From: Pseudoscleropodium purum
Lineage: Eukaryota; Streptophyta; Bryopsida; Hypnales; Brachytheciaceae
Length of the DNA: 64,000 nucleotides
Assembly (NCBI GenBank): GCA_963969395.1
Contig: OZ017804.1
Location: 9,982,001-10,046,000, forward strand
Direction: 5' to 3'
Shown here: positions 48,759 to 61,860 of the stretch, in pieces
Layout of the letters: each line of letters begins with the position of its first letter
Position numbering within the stretch: the first letter of the stretch is position 1
The notes under the pieces: generated by a model
Database searches by the model: none
Seen by the model: the letters and a program-made list of their open reading frames with translations, nothing else
Told to the model about the DNA's origin: nothing
Made by a program: the position numbers and the translations under genes

Positions 48759-49706
48759 CCCCTAAACACCCAAGTTGCATTTTTTGGCAACATAGAAGTT
48801 TTAGGCAGTTTACTACGAATGGAGTTTTTATTTATTTTCTTTGAAATTTGAACACAACATGTGCCCAAAGAGTAGCTTTAAGACCCAACAATTTTCATAA
48901 CTTTTGACTATATGTTTAAAAAGTTATTGTTTGATATGTACTTTTCATTGCTCAATGGGCAACCCGGGCAACAAAAAAACTACTTTAAAAAGTGTTTTTT
49001 TTAAGAATTTGAAATTTGAAATTGGTTCTCTAGATTTATATATACTTAGAAAGCTTTGAATAATTCCATTTTGATCAATGAGTCAAAAGTTATGAGGAGT
49101 TTTAATTTATGGGAGATTGAGGGTCATTATTAAATCTCTACTCTAAGACAAACTTTGAAGTCCTTTATTTAACTCAATCTTCAATATTTTTGAAAAAAAT
49201 TAAAAATGTTGGGTGTAGATTGTTTATTAAAACATTACATCCATTGGGATTGGAGTTTTTCAATTCCATAAATAAATTATTAACAATTTAATATTTTAAA
49301 TCATTCTCTACTCCTTTCTACTTAATATTTTTTCTAATATGTTGTATAATTCCAAATGATTTGAAAATTTTCAAGTATGTAGCCAACTTGACTTAAAAAA
49401 TAAATCCAAAGAGTTGCAACCATTTTGAAAAAAATTTCATACAAATATGACCTTTTGAAGTACAACTACCCGGATATTTGCAAGGCCCCCAAAAGGAAAT
49501 TCGTCACTTCAAATGCTAATATCTTGCAATTTATATGGTGGAAAGTTTTGAAAATTTTCCACATTCTTTCAAAAAAGATTAATACAAGATCCTATGGTCA
49601 CGTGTGTTCAATTTTTTTTTAATTTTTTTTATAAATTTGGTATATAAACTAGAAATGGCAGTTTGGAAGCAATTTTGGTGAAAACATAGTCAAAATCATT
49701 TAGGGG
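48759..49706 (+). mobile_element. TTAA-flanked element, best-preserved copy (948 bp)
   Basis: TTAA lies directly outside both ends (48755-48758, 49707-49710). The ends CCCCTAAA...TTTAGGGG are a perfect 8-bp inverted repeat. Copies: inverted at 30951-31868, shortened at 58280-58681. No ORF of transposase size. TTAA duplication with C-run ends suggests a piggyBac-like mobiliser; inference only. Confidence 0.65.
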
Positions 49707-49999
49707 TTAAGTGCCTGCTGATTATGCTGTGGGAATCAACCTTCTCAACCGATTCTGGACCAAAAACGTAGAATTTGACATAGGTCGCCAAATACACTCC
49801 CCCAGTTGTTAACGCCAGAGAGCAGGCAGGGCTCTGCTGATTCTGCAAATCAGCTTGTCCTAGGGGCTTGGCTTGGCACGTCTCTAGTATGTAAATTAGT
49901 ACCTGTGCCTTTACCATTGGAGGTATGATGCAAAACACCCAAGATCTTTCAAAGTGAGTCCACTCCTGCATGGACATCTCCTAAGTTGCAAATGCAAGT

Positions 50000-52900
50000 T
50001 GGTACTTCTTTTTTTTCAAGCAAATGAAAGGCAATTCCATTGTGCATCTTCGTACTATGAAATCATTACCGAACCCTCCTGATCTTCCACTTCCCATCCT
50101 TGGGAGTTGGGACTCAAACTGAATTGAATTTGGAATAGTGAGTCAATGTTGTTAAATTGACTTAGTTTTGACTCCAAAAATTGTGATATATGAGAGGCAA
50201 CCTATTTATGACCACTTAAGTAGTTTCATGTATCTAAAAGGCAGGTTTCTTTAGTGGGTAAATTCTTACATGTGTAGAAATAGATAGTAGGAGGTTTCTA
50301 TAAATTTCTTAATATTTTTTCGGTAGAACAAAATTATCATGAATTATTGAGTGGAAGATGGTCTTTTTCCCATTTTGGTGATATAGGCTTTCCTCTTTTT
50401 GAACAAGGACTAGTTGCAAAATTGTAGATAATCAAATTGGATTTTTATTTGTAAATTTTTGAGCTGTTTTGGGTGTTAATTGAGAGTTTTTGGTGTTAGT
50501 TTGTGGTTTTATGGTCCAATTGGGTGGTTTTAAGCTATTTGTTTAAGACCAAGTGGTTGTTATATTGATGTCTAATCAAGAGAGATTCCGATTTGTTGGT
50601 TAAGAAATAGGTTGTTAGTTCTAGCCAGGAGTATTTGATAAGATTTAGTTCCAAGTTGAGTTCAGTCTCTGGTTGGTATGGGTTGATTTTTGTTCCAAGT
50701 TGGAAATTTAATGTGTGTTAATTGGTTGAGTCAGTAGTCAGTTCCAAATAGGTGAATAGTAATTGTGAATGGAAGTGGGTTCAACCGAATGGGATGAAGG
50801 TCAGTAGGTGAGTGTTGTCTGATGAATATTGACAAATGGGATCCTAATGGGTGGCTGATTTTAGTTGGCTTTCTCTTCCAATTTGGTAACTGTTTGGATT
50901 GTGTCCTATTAGTTCCAATTTGGGATTCATTTTTCTTTGTCCACTGTTGAGAGAATGCCAGTGCGTCCCAGTCGGTCAAGGCTGTATGTTTCATTTTTCT
51001 TGTATGATTGTGTGAGATTTCCAAGTTTGGAAGTGTGTCTGTGTCAGTCAGTGGAAGTAGAGTATTGCGTGTTTGGATTATGTTCCAAGTCGGGGTGTTT
51101 GGATTACTAGTGTATGGCGTTGTTGTGTGTGTGCAGAATGCGAAAATTAGATGAAGAATTTTCCAAATCGGGAGTTGATTTGGGAGAGTGAAGCGCTGAT
51201 GGTTAAATTTGTGAAAATCTGAGCGTGAAGAAATGATATCTAGAATTGTGTCATAGAAATCCAAGTTGGAGTGAGTAATTGATAGATCAATTGTAGTTTA
51301 CTTTGATGTATTACTATGAGAAATACAAGAGGCCGATTTAGAGCGGTGAATAAGAAATCCATTGTAGAATCCTAATCGGTGATTGTTGTATCTGTCTTAA
51401 GAGCTGTAGTGAGAAATTTAGAATTAAAATGATAGTACTATGTTGGACAATTTGTGAACCTTGGAATTTGGAACAATCAATTTGATGTATGTGAATTTAT
51501 TTTGTAATGTCATTGTAGTCTCAATGATTGCTAAATTTCTAAATTGGATCTTGGTTTTCTATTTGAAAATTGAATTTTCTATTTTAGGAATTAGTCCTAT
51601 TAGCAAATTAATCCTACTTAACCATCTCCCTTGGAACGAACTTATTATACTAAATTGGATAATCTCCAATTGGGAATTATCCTTCTTCAACAAAAACCCA
51701 CTAAAGGTTGGTTGTAATTTTGAAAGTTTTGTAGACAATCACAATGCACCACAACCGTGCCAAGAACCATATCATAATTAATCATTACTTATCTCTTCTA
51801 CACAAAAAGAGAATAGCCTACTTTGTCAAAATAGGGCATTGGTCAGGAATGGGTTGCATCCCAAATACATATATAAAAGTCTGAAGTTTAGGAATGGTAT
51901 GGATTTATGGGTTACCAAGGACAAGCTTTGTGAAAGGTGTCCAAGTATTAGAATATTGTCAATTTAATGAAATGGATGATTCAACCTCTAGATCAATATA
52001 CTTGATTTCATTAGTGGATTTTAGATTAGTTTACGAAATGCAATTTTCAAGATCAACTCTTTCCAAAATTGGAAGAAGAAGACTTATAAATAGCAAGGGA
52101 CAAAATTTTTAATGGTTACTTTAGAACCCCACTCTCAATCCTTTTTGTTGAAGGGTCATGGATCTCCATCATTAATAGAATGAAGATGAGTGCACCTCTA
52201 ATCACAAAGCTTCAAGACCAATTGTTACAAGAATTGTCATTTGGTGAACAAGAAGATTTGTTAAAGAGAGCTTGTTCAAATTTTTTCAAATTACAAATTC
52301 AAAATTGAAACTTTAGGGAAATTGTTCTAGCTATACTTTAAAAAAAGAAACACTATTTTTAAAGCAAACAACCATTGAAAAAATATTTAGCAATGAAGGA
52401 CGTAGGATACTCATTGGTTGGAATCATGCCAAGGCCACACTAATTCACAAGCAGCTAGTACAATGGAAATTGCACTATAAAATCTATGGAGACACTCACA
52501 GACTCTATTTGCAAGGAGATCTTATTAATTTGACTTGATTTGCTTGATAATTAACCATGTAAGGACGGGCTGGTGTCCAAAAAAATCATCATTTTCTAAT
52601 ATCGTGGGAATCAATTGCTTAAAAAAATGGAAAAGTATTCATTAGAAGTCAAACTATTATAGTGGATGTTACCTTTTCACAACAAAACTCCAAGGATAAA
52701 TAGTTGCACTTCTAAGTCTTATAGAGGTTCTCTATCATCCATCGGACACTTAGTGTTTGCGGCAGCGTTATAAGGTTAAGGTTATTTGCATCTGATAAAT
52801 TGAATATGACTAATGTAGGGCATTTGATAAACATGAAAATTGGTTAACAAATCATTTGTTATAGTAATGTGTATTTGGATCCAAAATACTCATTTTTGAG

Positions 52901-53040
52901 TTCCAAATTAACCCCAAGTTTTTCAAGTAAGTATTGTAGTATCAAATCTCAATTGCCACTTGACCATGCTTATCAAAAACAAGTTGGCACAACTAGAAAA
53001 TGGCAAGCAAAATTCATAATAAAAACTTACAAATGGATGA
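50000..53040. other. Intergenic; holds a recurrent 'ttccaagttggga' motif at 50.6-51.4 kb
   Basis: Variants of 'ttccaarttggg' occur near 50649, 50693, 50742, 50876, 50913, 51025, 51083, 51161 and 51261, on the same strand at irregular spacing. The 177-codon minus-strand ORF here is low-complexity (Asn/Thr/Pro-rich) and I do not call it a gene. 51.44-53.04 kb has no gene; 51.9 kb has a copy of the CCD-intron repeat and 52.74 kb the partner of the 8.43-kb repeat. Confidence 0.45.
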
Positions 53041-53048
53041 TAAATAGT

Positions 53049-53265
53049 CACTATAAGAAACCCATATTTAAGTGACATTTTGTAATTTTTTTAAATGAAT
53101 TTTAGATGACATCTCATGCAACAAATCTATGTTTTATGTCAACATTGATGTTTTGTTGAATGTATAATTGACATAGAAACATGAGTTTGTTGCATTAGAT
53201 GCCATCTAAAATTCGTCAAATTTTTTTGAAATGTCACCTAAGATGTAGGTTTCTCATAATAAGTG
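53049..53265. mobile_element. Foldback MITE with CACT-type ends (217 bp)
   Basis: The left end 'cactataagaaaccc' and right end 'gtttctcataataagtg' are imperfect inverted repeats. The arms pair strongly inside ('gatgacatctcatgcaacaa' against 'ttgttgcattagatgccatc'). No clear target duplication. Confidence 0.6.
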
Positions 53266-54439
53266 CCCTCTTCTCCACAAATTCCAACTTTTTGTACACA
53301 AAATTTCCTTTGCATTTGTAGCTAGCTAGGCTTGTGTATAAGTCTAGCCTTAGCATAATGGTTGAAATGAGATTACAGGCTTGAAGAACTTGAGGTATTG
53401 TTCATTAGGAATTCAAACTATTTTGAGTACAAGAATTTCATTTCCAACTACCTTATCCTACAACAGATGCTTTGTCAACTTGTTTTCAATTCCAATATGG
53501 GGTGATTGCAACAAAGACTTGTTGATTTTGTTGCATTTTCATAGTAATCATTCTTAATTTTCTAAAGTATTTTTTTTAAGATTAAAGAAATATAGCCAAT
53601 ATATATACTTTTAAGAAGATTGTATTCTAGGAAGATAAAGCATAAAAAAATTCTTTAAGTAAGGAAAATGAAAATGTGCAAAATCTCAAGAAAATAAATA
53701 TTTGAATTCTATATTTTATAAAAATAATAAAAATAATAGGCCATTTATAACAACTCCATGGAGATGGTCATCACTAGAAGAACCACCAAAATAATATTTT
53801 ACATGTTTCAAAATGCAATAAAAAAGAAGCTCAATTTTTGGACTTCCACGCAACATACAATTAACTATTTTTAGAATTTCTGTGAAGAATAACCACAAGT
53901 AAAATAAGAGACCATCCTATCCAAATTTTGGGATACTAAAAAGTGCTATCTCCCCCCCTCAAAAAAAATTTGCAAGTGTGACAAGAATTAGGTCTATTTT
54001 TTGATAACAAACATTTTTGAAATATGCCAAAAAAATTAGGCAAAAGGTTTATAATAGTCATAAGTACCTTACCTATGAAAATATAGTCATTTGAAGTTAT
54101 TCAAGGTATGATACAAAATAGTGCAAGTGTTTTTTGCAATCACCTAAAGGTGGTCCTTGAGTATTGAGTTTTAGTACTATAACTTAATGCTTGAGAATGA
54201 CTTGCCTATTGGTGTTGTGCCATTAATGTTTGTACTATGGTAGTGAAAGCATGATCTATGTAAACTAGAAAAGTGACCATGGAAAACCCCACAACAAATT
54301 TGTTGTATGGATCTTTTCATAGATCATTTCCTTTTGTCTACACAAACCATGCATGTTTTTAGTAGTCATAATTAGTTTGATGTAGTCTTTCTTACAAAAT
54401 TGGATTGATTTTAAACAAACCAAAAGCAAAGGAAGGTTT

Positions 54440-55960
54440 CTATGAACATGAACTTCATTGTTTTATAGTTTTGCATACAATTGATTTTTGAATTTGATTA
54501 GATAGTAGAGGATTGAAATGGTCTACTTTTCTTATAAAATACAAGAAGCTTGCTACTATGGAAGACAAGGGTTGTATTTGCTACATGCACCACCACATCA
54601 TTCTTTAGAAGAAAAAATTGAAATCAAAATTTAGGCCTCTTGCAAATGGCTAATAAATTAATTGATATTGTAGTAGTTGCACCTATTTAGATCCTGCAAT
54701 GTTTTGTGGTGACTATTACAAACATCACGAATTTCCTTCTCAAAGTTGCCAAAGGGCAATTGTGAGAAATGCTATTTTGTCACACTTTGTTTGTTAAAGC
54801 ATTTCTCAAGTACAATTTCAAGACTAGTGATCAATGTAATTAAGAATATAACCAAAATTCTTTCACAATTTGACTCATTCAAGCATATTTCAATATTTTA
54901 AAAAAAAATTAATATGGTAGGAATATTTGTTTTTTGACATGGATCCTTCAAAAGAAGATGCAATAAATTTAATTTTGGCGCTTGTTTGTTAGAATTGAAT
55001 CTTAGGTAGATTAAACATTGAATTTATTTAAATTTTTTTGAATAAAACTTTTCATAATCTTAAAATACTCCAAAAATATCACAAGTGCCAAATCCAAATC
55101 CAACAAATAGTACAATTGTTTCTTGCAATCTCCCAACAAGAAATTCATTTGATTTAGTAAATCTTATTCACTATACAAAAACCCCTAATAGTAGCTTTGG
55201 GAAAATCCCTTGGAGTAGTGTAAAAGGTGGGGTGTTGTCACACATCTCTATTTTCTATTTGTTGCTTTGTTTTGGGGCCATAATTTTTTGTGTTATGGTT
55301 CCTAATTCAAGACTCAAGATTTGCAAGTAAGGTACTCATGAATGATTATATACTTGATTTTTTTTTTTTTCTATTTTTCAAAAATGTTTTATCTATAAAT
55401 ATTCTCCAATTTTATGTTACACTTATCAATTGAGGGGGGATGTAGTACTATTTTGATCCCTGAAAAATGAATCTGGAGGTGAAATTTGGAAAATAGTCTT
55501 CTAGTAGATTAATAGCTATTATTCGAAAGAATTCTAAAAATCATTAGTTCTACATTGCATGAAAGTTTACAATCAATCTCTCTCTATATATATATTCCAA
55601 AAATTCAAAACATGTGCTATGAAAATGCAACAAAATCAACATGTGTTTTTTGCAATCATTTATGTGACAAAGGAGTGAGTGTTTGGACAGATATTTGAGA
55701 CTTTTCAATCTCACTGTCCTGCTTGGACATTCCATTGGCCTTCCCTTGCATCATCATTATTTGAAATGAAAAGCTTTTAGAAAACATAAGTTACATGTTG
55801 GACTGACTTTTTTTTTGAAAAGGACATGTTGGAAACTTTGCCAATACTTGATTGCATCATTCAAAGTCCCATGCACATAAGACTTACGTAAATTTGTACC
55901 TGCACCCCCACCATTAGAGGTATGATCCAAAACACTCAAGATCTTCCAAAGTGATTTCAT
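54440..55960 (-). pseudogene. CCD relic B: exons 3 and 4
   Basis: 55895-55960 in reverse complement corresponds to CCD exon 3: 'SLWKILSVLDHTSNGGGAG' against '[14 protein letters not shown]' of the intact gene. 54541-54590 corresponds to exon 4 ('acaagaagcttgctactatggaagacaagg..ttg' against 'gcaagaagcttgttgttgtggaagacaaga'). Order and spacing (about 1.3 kb) match intron 3 of the intact gene. No further exons were recognised toward 53 kb. Non-functional remnant. Confidence 0.65.
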
Positions 55961-56145
55961 TTTAATTTTTTAAGCAAAAGAGTCCAAATTTTGTTGCCAA
56001 GAATACAACAAGGCTGACTGCTAGCTACATTCATGACCAAAGCATGCCCATTATGTCTACTACTTGCAAATACACCTTGGTACTATAAAATCATTGTACT
56101 TTCCATCTTTGAAGTTGGGACCAAAATCAAATTGTATTGTGAATA

Positions 56146-56473
56146 AGGTAGGAGGTCCTTTAAATGGACCATTTAAGAGCTGGAACTGATTTTTGGGGAG
56201 GTGAAACTTCTTGGAATATTTTTCAGTAATTTATCCTTGAAAGACAAGTGGAATTGGCATCTAAGCCAGGTTGTTTCATATTTTTTGAAGCTTTGTGGAA
56301 TTAGTTATGAAATTTTGAAGTTGAAATGGCCTAGGGTTCTGAAAGCGTCCACCATCTAAAATGTACATTGTTTGTACATTGCTGAAGGCTACAGAAAAGA
56401 AAAATGTGCATATAGTGTATAAATGAGGAGGAGAGTGCTTTTACAGCCTGTGCATTTTTAGAACCTCCTACCT
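56146..56473. mobile_element. MITE, AGGTAGGAGG family (328 bp)
   Basis: The ends 'aggtaggaggtcc' and 'gaacctcctacct' are inverted repeats bounded by TA on both sides. The first 40 bp resemble the left end of the element at 43 ('aaatgg.ccatttaag'). Confidence 0.75.
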
Positions 56474-58275
56474 TAGTCTATGTTAAATTGGCTTTGTTCT
56501 TGCACTAAAAATTATGACACGTTAGTTTGCTCTGAAAGTAACCATCTCCTTCAAATTGATCTTATTATTATTCCAAAAATAGACATAAAGAAGTTCTAAA
56601 ATCAATTTATGATAGACAATGAATGGATTGAAAATAAAATGGAAATTCATTAAAGTTATGTTAGATATTGCTTCAAGGTTTAAGGATGGATGGTTCATCC
56701 TTAAAGAACTAAATGATCATTGAACGTAAGTAAGCAATTTTGGGTAGGTGCATATGAAGTCATTTATTAACAGATGTTCTTGAAGTTTTGATACAAGGTG
56801 TGAACATATACTCTTTTTGAAGAATAGATATTTTTTTCCTTTGGGGTGCCCGGATCAAAAGTTATATTGCCTTGAACTTTGGGGGGAGCTTGGGTAACTT
56901 CAAGTAGCATGTGCAAAACTCTTCCAATAATTCTCAAATTTTGGCAAGTATGTAACTTGTATGATAGAAGATGAAAATGTCCTAAACGATAACCATGTAT
57001 AATGTAAAAATCTCACTTTAGGAAGATTTAAGGTTTCCAAGCACTGTTTGGCAAAAATTGGAAAAAAAACTTTTTCTCCAAACTTCAAATGCTATATTTT
57101 TCCAATTTGTGCGATCAAAGTTTCTGAAATTTTTTCAGCACTTTTCTAGATAGGTCTAGTACAAATCTATATGGTTGAATTTTGAAAAAAAAAAATTTAA
57201 CATTTTTTTATTCTTGTTGCCCTATAAACTAACAATTTTTGACAATTTTTGTCCAAAATGTACCTCATGCCTTTAGGGGTTAAAACATGTATGAGGTCCA
57301 TTTTCAAATTTAGTTATAAGTGGACATTTATATAATTAAATTGAAAGCTAACAAACCAACCACTTTGTTATAGAGAATGTAGAATCATTACTCCTTACAT
57401 TGATTCAAAAGAAATTCATATAAATCAACAAATTAATACAAAAAGATTCAAGAAAATTTACTCATTTACAAGCATAGTTACAGTAAGAAAAGTTAGGTAT
57501 TAAAAGACACTTCTATTTGTGTAATAAGTTAGTACAGAGATTGTTCCTTCCGGTTGCTTCTTCTTTATCCTTCATTTTACTATGTCTAAGGAACCAACCC
57601 ATTTCCTATAACTTAAGCATTTTCGCATGTTTGGAATGCTGTTTTCTTGAGTGCAGAAATTTTCCCATCTACAGAAATAGAGTTTAGAAGGATTCCACAT
57701 TTTTTCAGAATTTTATTTTTCAAAACATAATTTCTATAAATTTTTTTGTTGAAGATGCCATTCGACCTATTCATGTCATATAGACTTTCTCTATTTCCAA
57801 CCATTGGATGGTTGCAAAACCAACCAAGAGAGCAGCCAATCATAATGTGCCACAATTGCACTGGAAAGTGTACCATAATTAATCTCCTACTTTCTCTTGC
57901 TGGATGCTGATTGGAAAGAGTGCAGCCTAGTGGTTGAAAATGGGTCCATTATCAGAAATAGGTCAGCTCCCTTATATTTGAATTTTGACATCTTAACTTT
58001 GAACATTATTTTTCTGTTTTGGTCTCATACACCTTAACGTATTTACATACAAAATCAGTTTTGGGCTATCAAAAATGTTTTTCACACTACATTGACTATC
58101 TATTAGTTGATTGCTTGATAATTACTCACTCAAAAGTTGCTTGATGGTTGGTTACAAGATATGCAAATTAACAAACATAATTTGATTAATTATTCCTATT
58201 GCAAGCTCTTTTGTTGAGCAAAATTTGTCCCACTCACTATTTTTGTCAATCTTCTATATTACTATTCGTAACTAG
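56474..58275. other. AT-rich intergenic DNA, no gene
   Basis: One isolated TTAA-type end ('ctttaggggttaa' at 57271-57283) suggests a truncated element whose other end I could not locate. ORFs are short and random-looking. Confidence 0.5.
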
Positions 58276-58279
58276 TTAA

Positions 58280-58681
58280 CCTTTAAAGCATTAAACTGTG
58301 TTTCTTGGCAACATAGCAATTTTGGATAGCTCACTACAAACAAAAATTTTATTTATTTTTGCTGAAATTTTCACACAACATTTTTCCAAAGAGTAGCTTC
58401 TTAGTCTAACAACTTTTATAACTTTTGACTACATAGTTAAGAAGTTATTGTATGATATGTCATTTCATAGTTCAGCAAGTAGCCCCAAAATTTGCCATCT
58501 ACACGATGGAAAATTCTGAAATTTTTTCTACATCTTTTCAAACTAATGTATGACAAAATCCTATGGTTACATGTGTCTAAAAATGATTTTTTTTTCTAAA
58601 ATTTGGTATAATATTAGAAATGGTAGTTTTTAAATGTTTTTGGTGAAAACATAGTAAAAAAACTTTAAAAGTTAAAAAGTA
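58280..58681 (+). mobile_element. TTAA-flanked element, internally shortened copy (402 bp)
   Basis: TTAA at 58276-58279 and 58682-58685. It starts 'cctttaaagc' and shares 'ttggcaacatag' and the region before 'gaaaacatagt' with the 48.76-kb copy, but lacks about half of the interior. Typical deletion derivative. Confidence 0.65.
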
Positions 58682-58922
58682 GATGGTCATGAAATGAACC
58701 TTGTTCCTGAAATCAACCTTGTTCTTCAAATTGATTGTATAAATGCAAGTTGAATGGCTCCAAATGATTGGAAAAAACACATGCAAAGAGCAAAAACACA
58801 CACTCACTTTGAATAAAAACCTAGTTATTAAAGGGTTTATTTAAGATAGAATAAGGGATTAATTTGCCATCATTTAGATTCAAAATTGAAATAAGAAGTG
58901 TCTCTTCTACAAACATGGCATA

Positions 58923-59030
58923 CACTACAAAAAAAAGTGTCCCCAATGACTATAACACAATAATGACTGCAAAATGATTGTTTTGCAATCACTATAGATA
59001 AGTCATTTATACCCTCATTTTTTAGTAGTG
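58923..59030. mobile_element. Small CACTA-ended foldback (108 bp)
   Basis: It begins 'cactacaaaaaaaagtg' and ends 'tttttagtagtg', imperfectly complementary along its length. No matching target duplication visible. Confidence 0.5.
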
Positions 59031-59719
59031 ACAATAATTATCATGAATTATTAGGTGTAGACATGGGTTTAGTTTATAGTCCAACTTGGTAGACATTTAA
59101 ATTGGCAATGCTAGAAATTGATATTGACTACTTTGAAACCATATGATATTGATTCACAATTAAGTTGCAACACAATTAAATCCTTTTTGTAGTGGTATAT
59201 GATATCCTTCTTGTTAATTTATTTTGGTTCCCTACATCTACCACAATTGATAGATACTACCATAACCATTAATAAATCCATAATCAATTCACAAATACTC
59301 CATAAATTTTGCAAAGATATATGGTCATCACTCAAATTTTTCTTTACTAGCAAAATAATTTTGTAAATTCCCCTACATGCTAAAATACCTATAGCTTACT
59401 AGAATATCTTGTTTCACTACCCTTTGCATTATTTGAAATTGAACTAGAGTTGGCCTTGTGTATCTTGTTGCTCAAATAGAAGAAAAGTACTTCATGCTTG
59501 TAGTTGTAGTTGCTCCTAGAGATGTGCACAACATCACAATATGAGTTATTATTACATAAGACCACTACAAGGTGTTGATTGAAGCTTTTTTTAGTAGCTT
59601 CAATGGTTTAGAAGAAAAGGATGAGAATTATGATGCTAGGCCTTTTGATTTGTACTTACAACCCACTAAAGAATACTCCATCCCATAACACTAGTCCTTT
59701 TTGTTTTATTGATTTGTTC

Positions 59720-60240
59720 CAAATTACTTATATTCTTAATTTCAGATTTGATTCTAGGATTGAAGATGATTTATTTTGTTTTTGAAATTAACTAATGAAA
59801 TGAAGTATAAGATGTTCATTTTATTATCCACTTTACAAATCAAGTAAATTTTGAAAATAGATTATTTTAATAGAAATTTGAAGTTGACTAGGTCAAAGAC
59901 CTAAAGTTATAAAAAATTTCATCAAATCTATTGAATTCCATGTTTTTCTTGTATTGATCTACACATACAAAGCAATATACTTGCCTAAAAGTCTTTTTAA
60001 TCTATAAAGGATATTTTTATTTTTATTTGGCACTTTGTATCTATTGCAACCTCCTGCTTTATGATTTTTCCATGATTGCAATTAATAGCCACGTTTACTT
60101 GTTTTGGACTTGAAATGACACATTGCTCATTTACTATGCAATTATTTGATCATAATGCGTGTTACAAAATCATTGCAAAATCTTTAATACTTCATTGTAC
60201 TACAAAAAGACCAGTACTATAGAATGGAGGGAGTATGATG
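59720..60240. repeat. Dispersed repeat inserted in relic intron 11
   Basis: Partner of 9700-10215. It accounts for most of the enlargement of intron 11 in relic C (989 bp against 208 bp in the intact gene) and ends at 'ggagggagtatg'. Confidence 0.6.
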
Positions 60241-61860
60241 TAGATGATATGCAACCAATATAATTCAAATGAACCAAACTTATCTTCGAGATCAGAGTGT
60301 TATGTAGGATTTTCAAGTCTTAGATTTTTTTATTTTTATGATTTCTAACATATTCAATGATATTTAATGACACAAATAAGTATAAGATGTCTTTTTTTTG
60401 TCACTATATAGTAGTTTAAAACGAGCCAAGAAATTATAAAGTTATAATCATGGTGTCTATCAAGAAGCAAGTGTGAGATTAAAGTAATGCCATATATTAC
60501 AAACCTTGGAGATGAAAAGTCCATGAAATCCATGAGGGACGCGTCTTGGCAATTCTACAATAGCCATTGGAATTTGGTGACATTGTCTTTGCATCAATGA
60601 CAACCACTTCTGACTTTCTAAAATCATCCATCATCTTCCATCCATCAAACTTTGAAGGTAGTTTCAGTTAATTATAATCCATCTTTAAAATTGACATTAC
60701 CCTACATTATAATTGACTAAAATGTACAACCAACTCTATACATAAGAATCTAAGATAAATTTTGTGTAAATTTATTTTCAAACCCTTGAAACTTTGTGGT
60801 TTGTTCAAATGGGGTCCAAAGTGCATTCTACAAGAGTCTATAGTCTCATATTGACTTCAAACAAAATCTTTGTCAATTGAATAAATGCTAGAAACTCAAT
60901 TGCTTATTTTAATAATTTTAGGTGTTGTTTAGTTAGGGACATCCAAATGCACTAAGTGCCTAAAAGTGTCACTTGATTTGATTGTTTAGAATTTATTTTT
61001 AATTTTTTTAATTTTAATATGTATCTATTCTTGAAGAAATGATTAACTTACAATATCTACTCCAAAATATTGATGCATAACTTTTACCTATAGATCAAAT
61101 CTAGATGATGTGATCTTTGATGCATAGGAATCTCAAATCATTTGGCAAACATACAATATAAAATTTCAAAAATCTACTAAATGAAAATCTATTCACAATA
61201 AAAAGAGTGGCAATTTTAGGTGTACCTACTTTATTTTCCATACTTGCAAAGTCTATGATTTTTTGTAGTACTTATTGTAAGTGATGTGAAGGTTTTGTAT
61301 CTCTTATCCAATATTGGCATCATGAACAAAGGTAATCAAGTATCCATCATCTTCTAGGAAAGGTTCCATGTCTGATTTATAAGGTACAAAAATAACCTCT
61401 TCGCCAACCTTGCCTTATCCATGGTGGAATACTCCAACAATATTGCCTCCTATTTTCAATTCTCTACTAGTAGAATTACGAGGTGATAGCTCTATGCTAA
61501 GGTCATATTTTGCCACCCCTTTGATTTTGTCATGGTCGTCATATATTGCACAATATGCATACCTCATTTTTTTGCAATTCATTACTCACTCTGCAAAAAG
61601 CATGTGAATTTGGAACTTCCATCAAATTTTGTATCTATATTTCATATCATTAATTTCATATTCTATGGTTTTGTGATTGAAAGTACTAGTACAAATGTGG
61701 GTCCTATACACTAAAAAAATGACCCACAAGAAGACTATCATGACAAACTTGGCTACTAATGATCTTTTTGTAGTTATTTTCCTAGTTTATGTGGCCCATA
61801 TTGTCATTAGTGAAGGTTTGAGATTTTAAAGATGAATCAAGTACAAAAATATAATCTAAC

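Larger units (their letters stand above)
45770..49960 (-). pseudogene. CCD relic A: intron 3 and exon 3, split by insertions
   Basis: 49896-49960 in reverse complement aligns with CCD exon 3 and its donor ('ILGV' and a G-x-G-T-G end, then 'ggtac..aattta'). 46070-46220 matches intron 3 of the intact gene at 37840-38000 ('ctcctacttaga', 'ttttctatgctt', 'ggcgtatacaatgac'/'ggtgtatacatcaaac'). 45770-46330 and 47870-47940 match relic B at 55430-55730 and 55790-55870. Between these blocks lie a foldback (46690-47280), a palindrome (47430-47515), a tandem duplication (47950-48690) and a TTAA element (48759-49706). No other exons were found, so non-functional. Confidence 0.65.

Noticed and set aside
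50731..51264. 177-codon ORF on the minus strand
   Set aside because: Its Asn/Thr/Pro/His-rich composition reflects the repeated GT-rich motif on the plus strand; no domain, no splice context.
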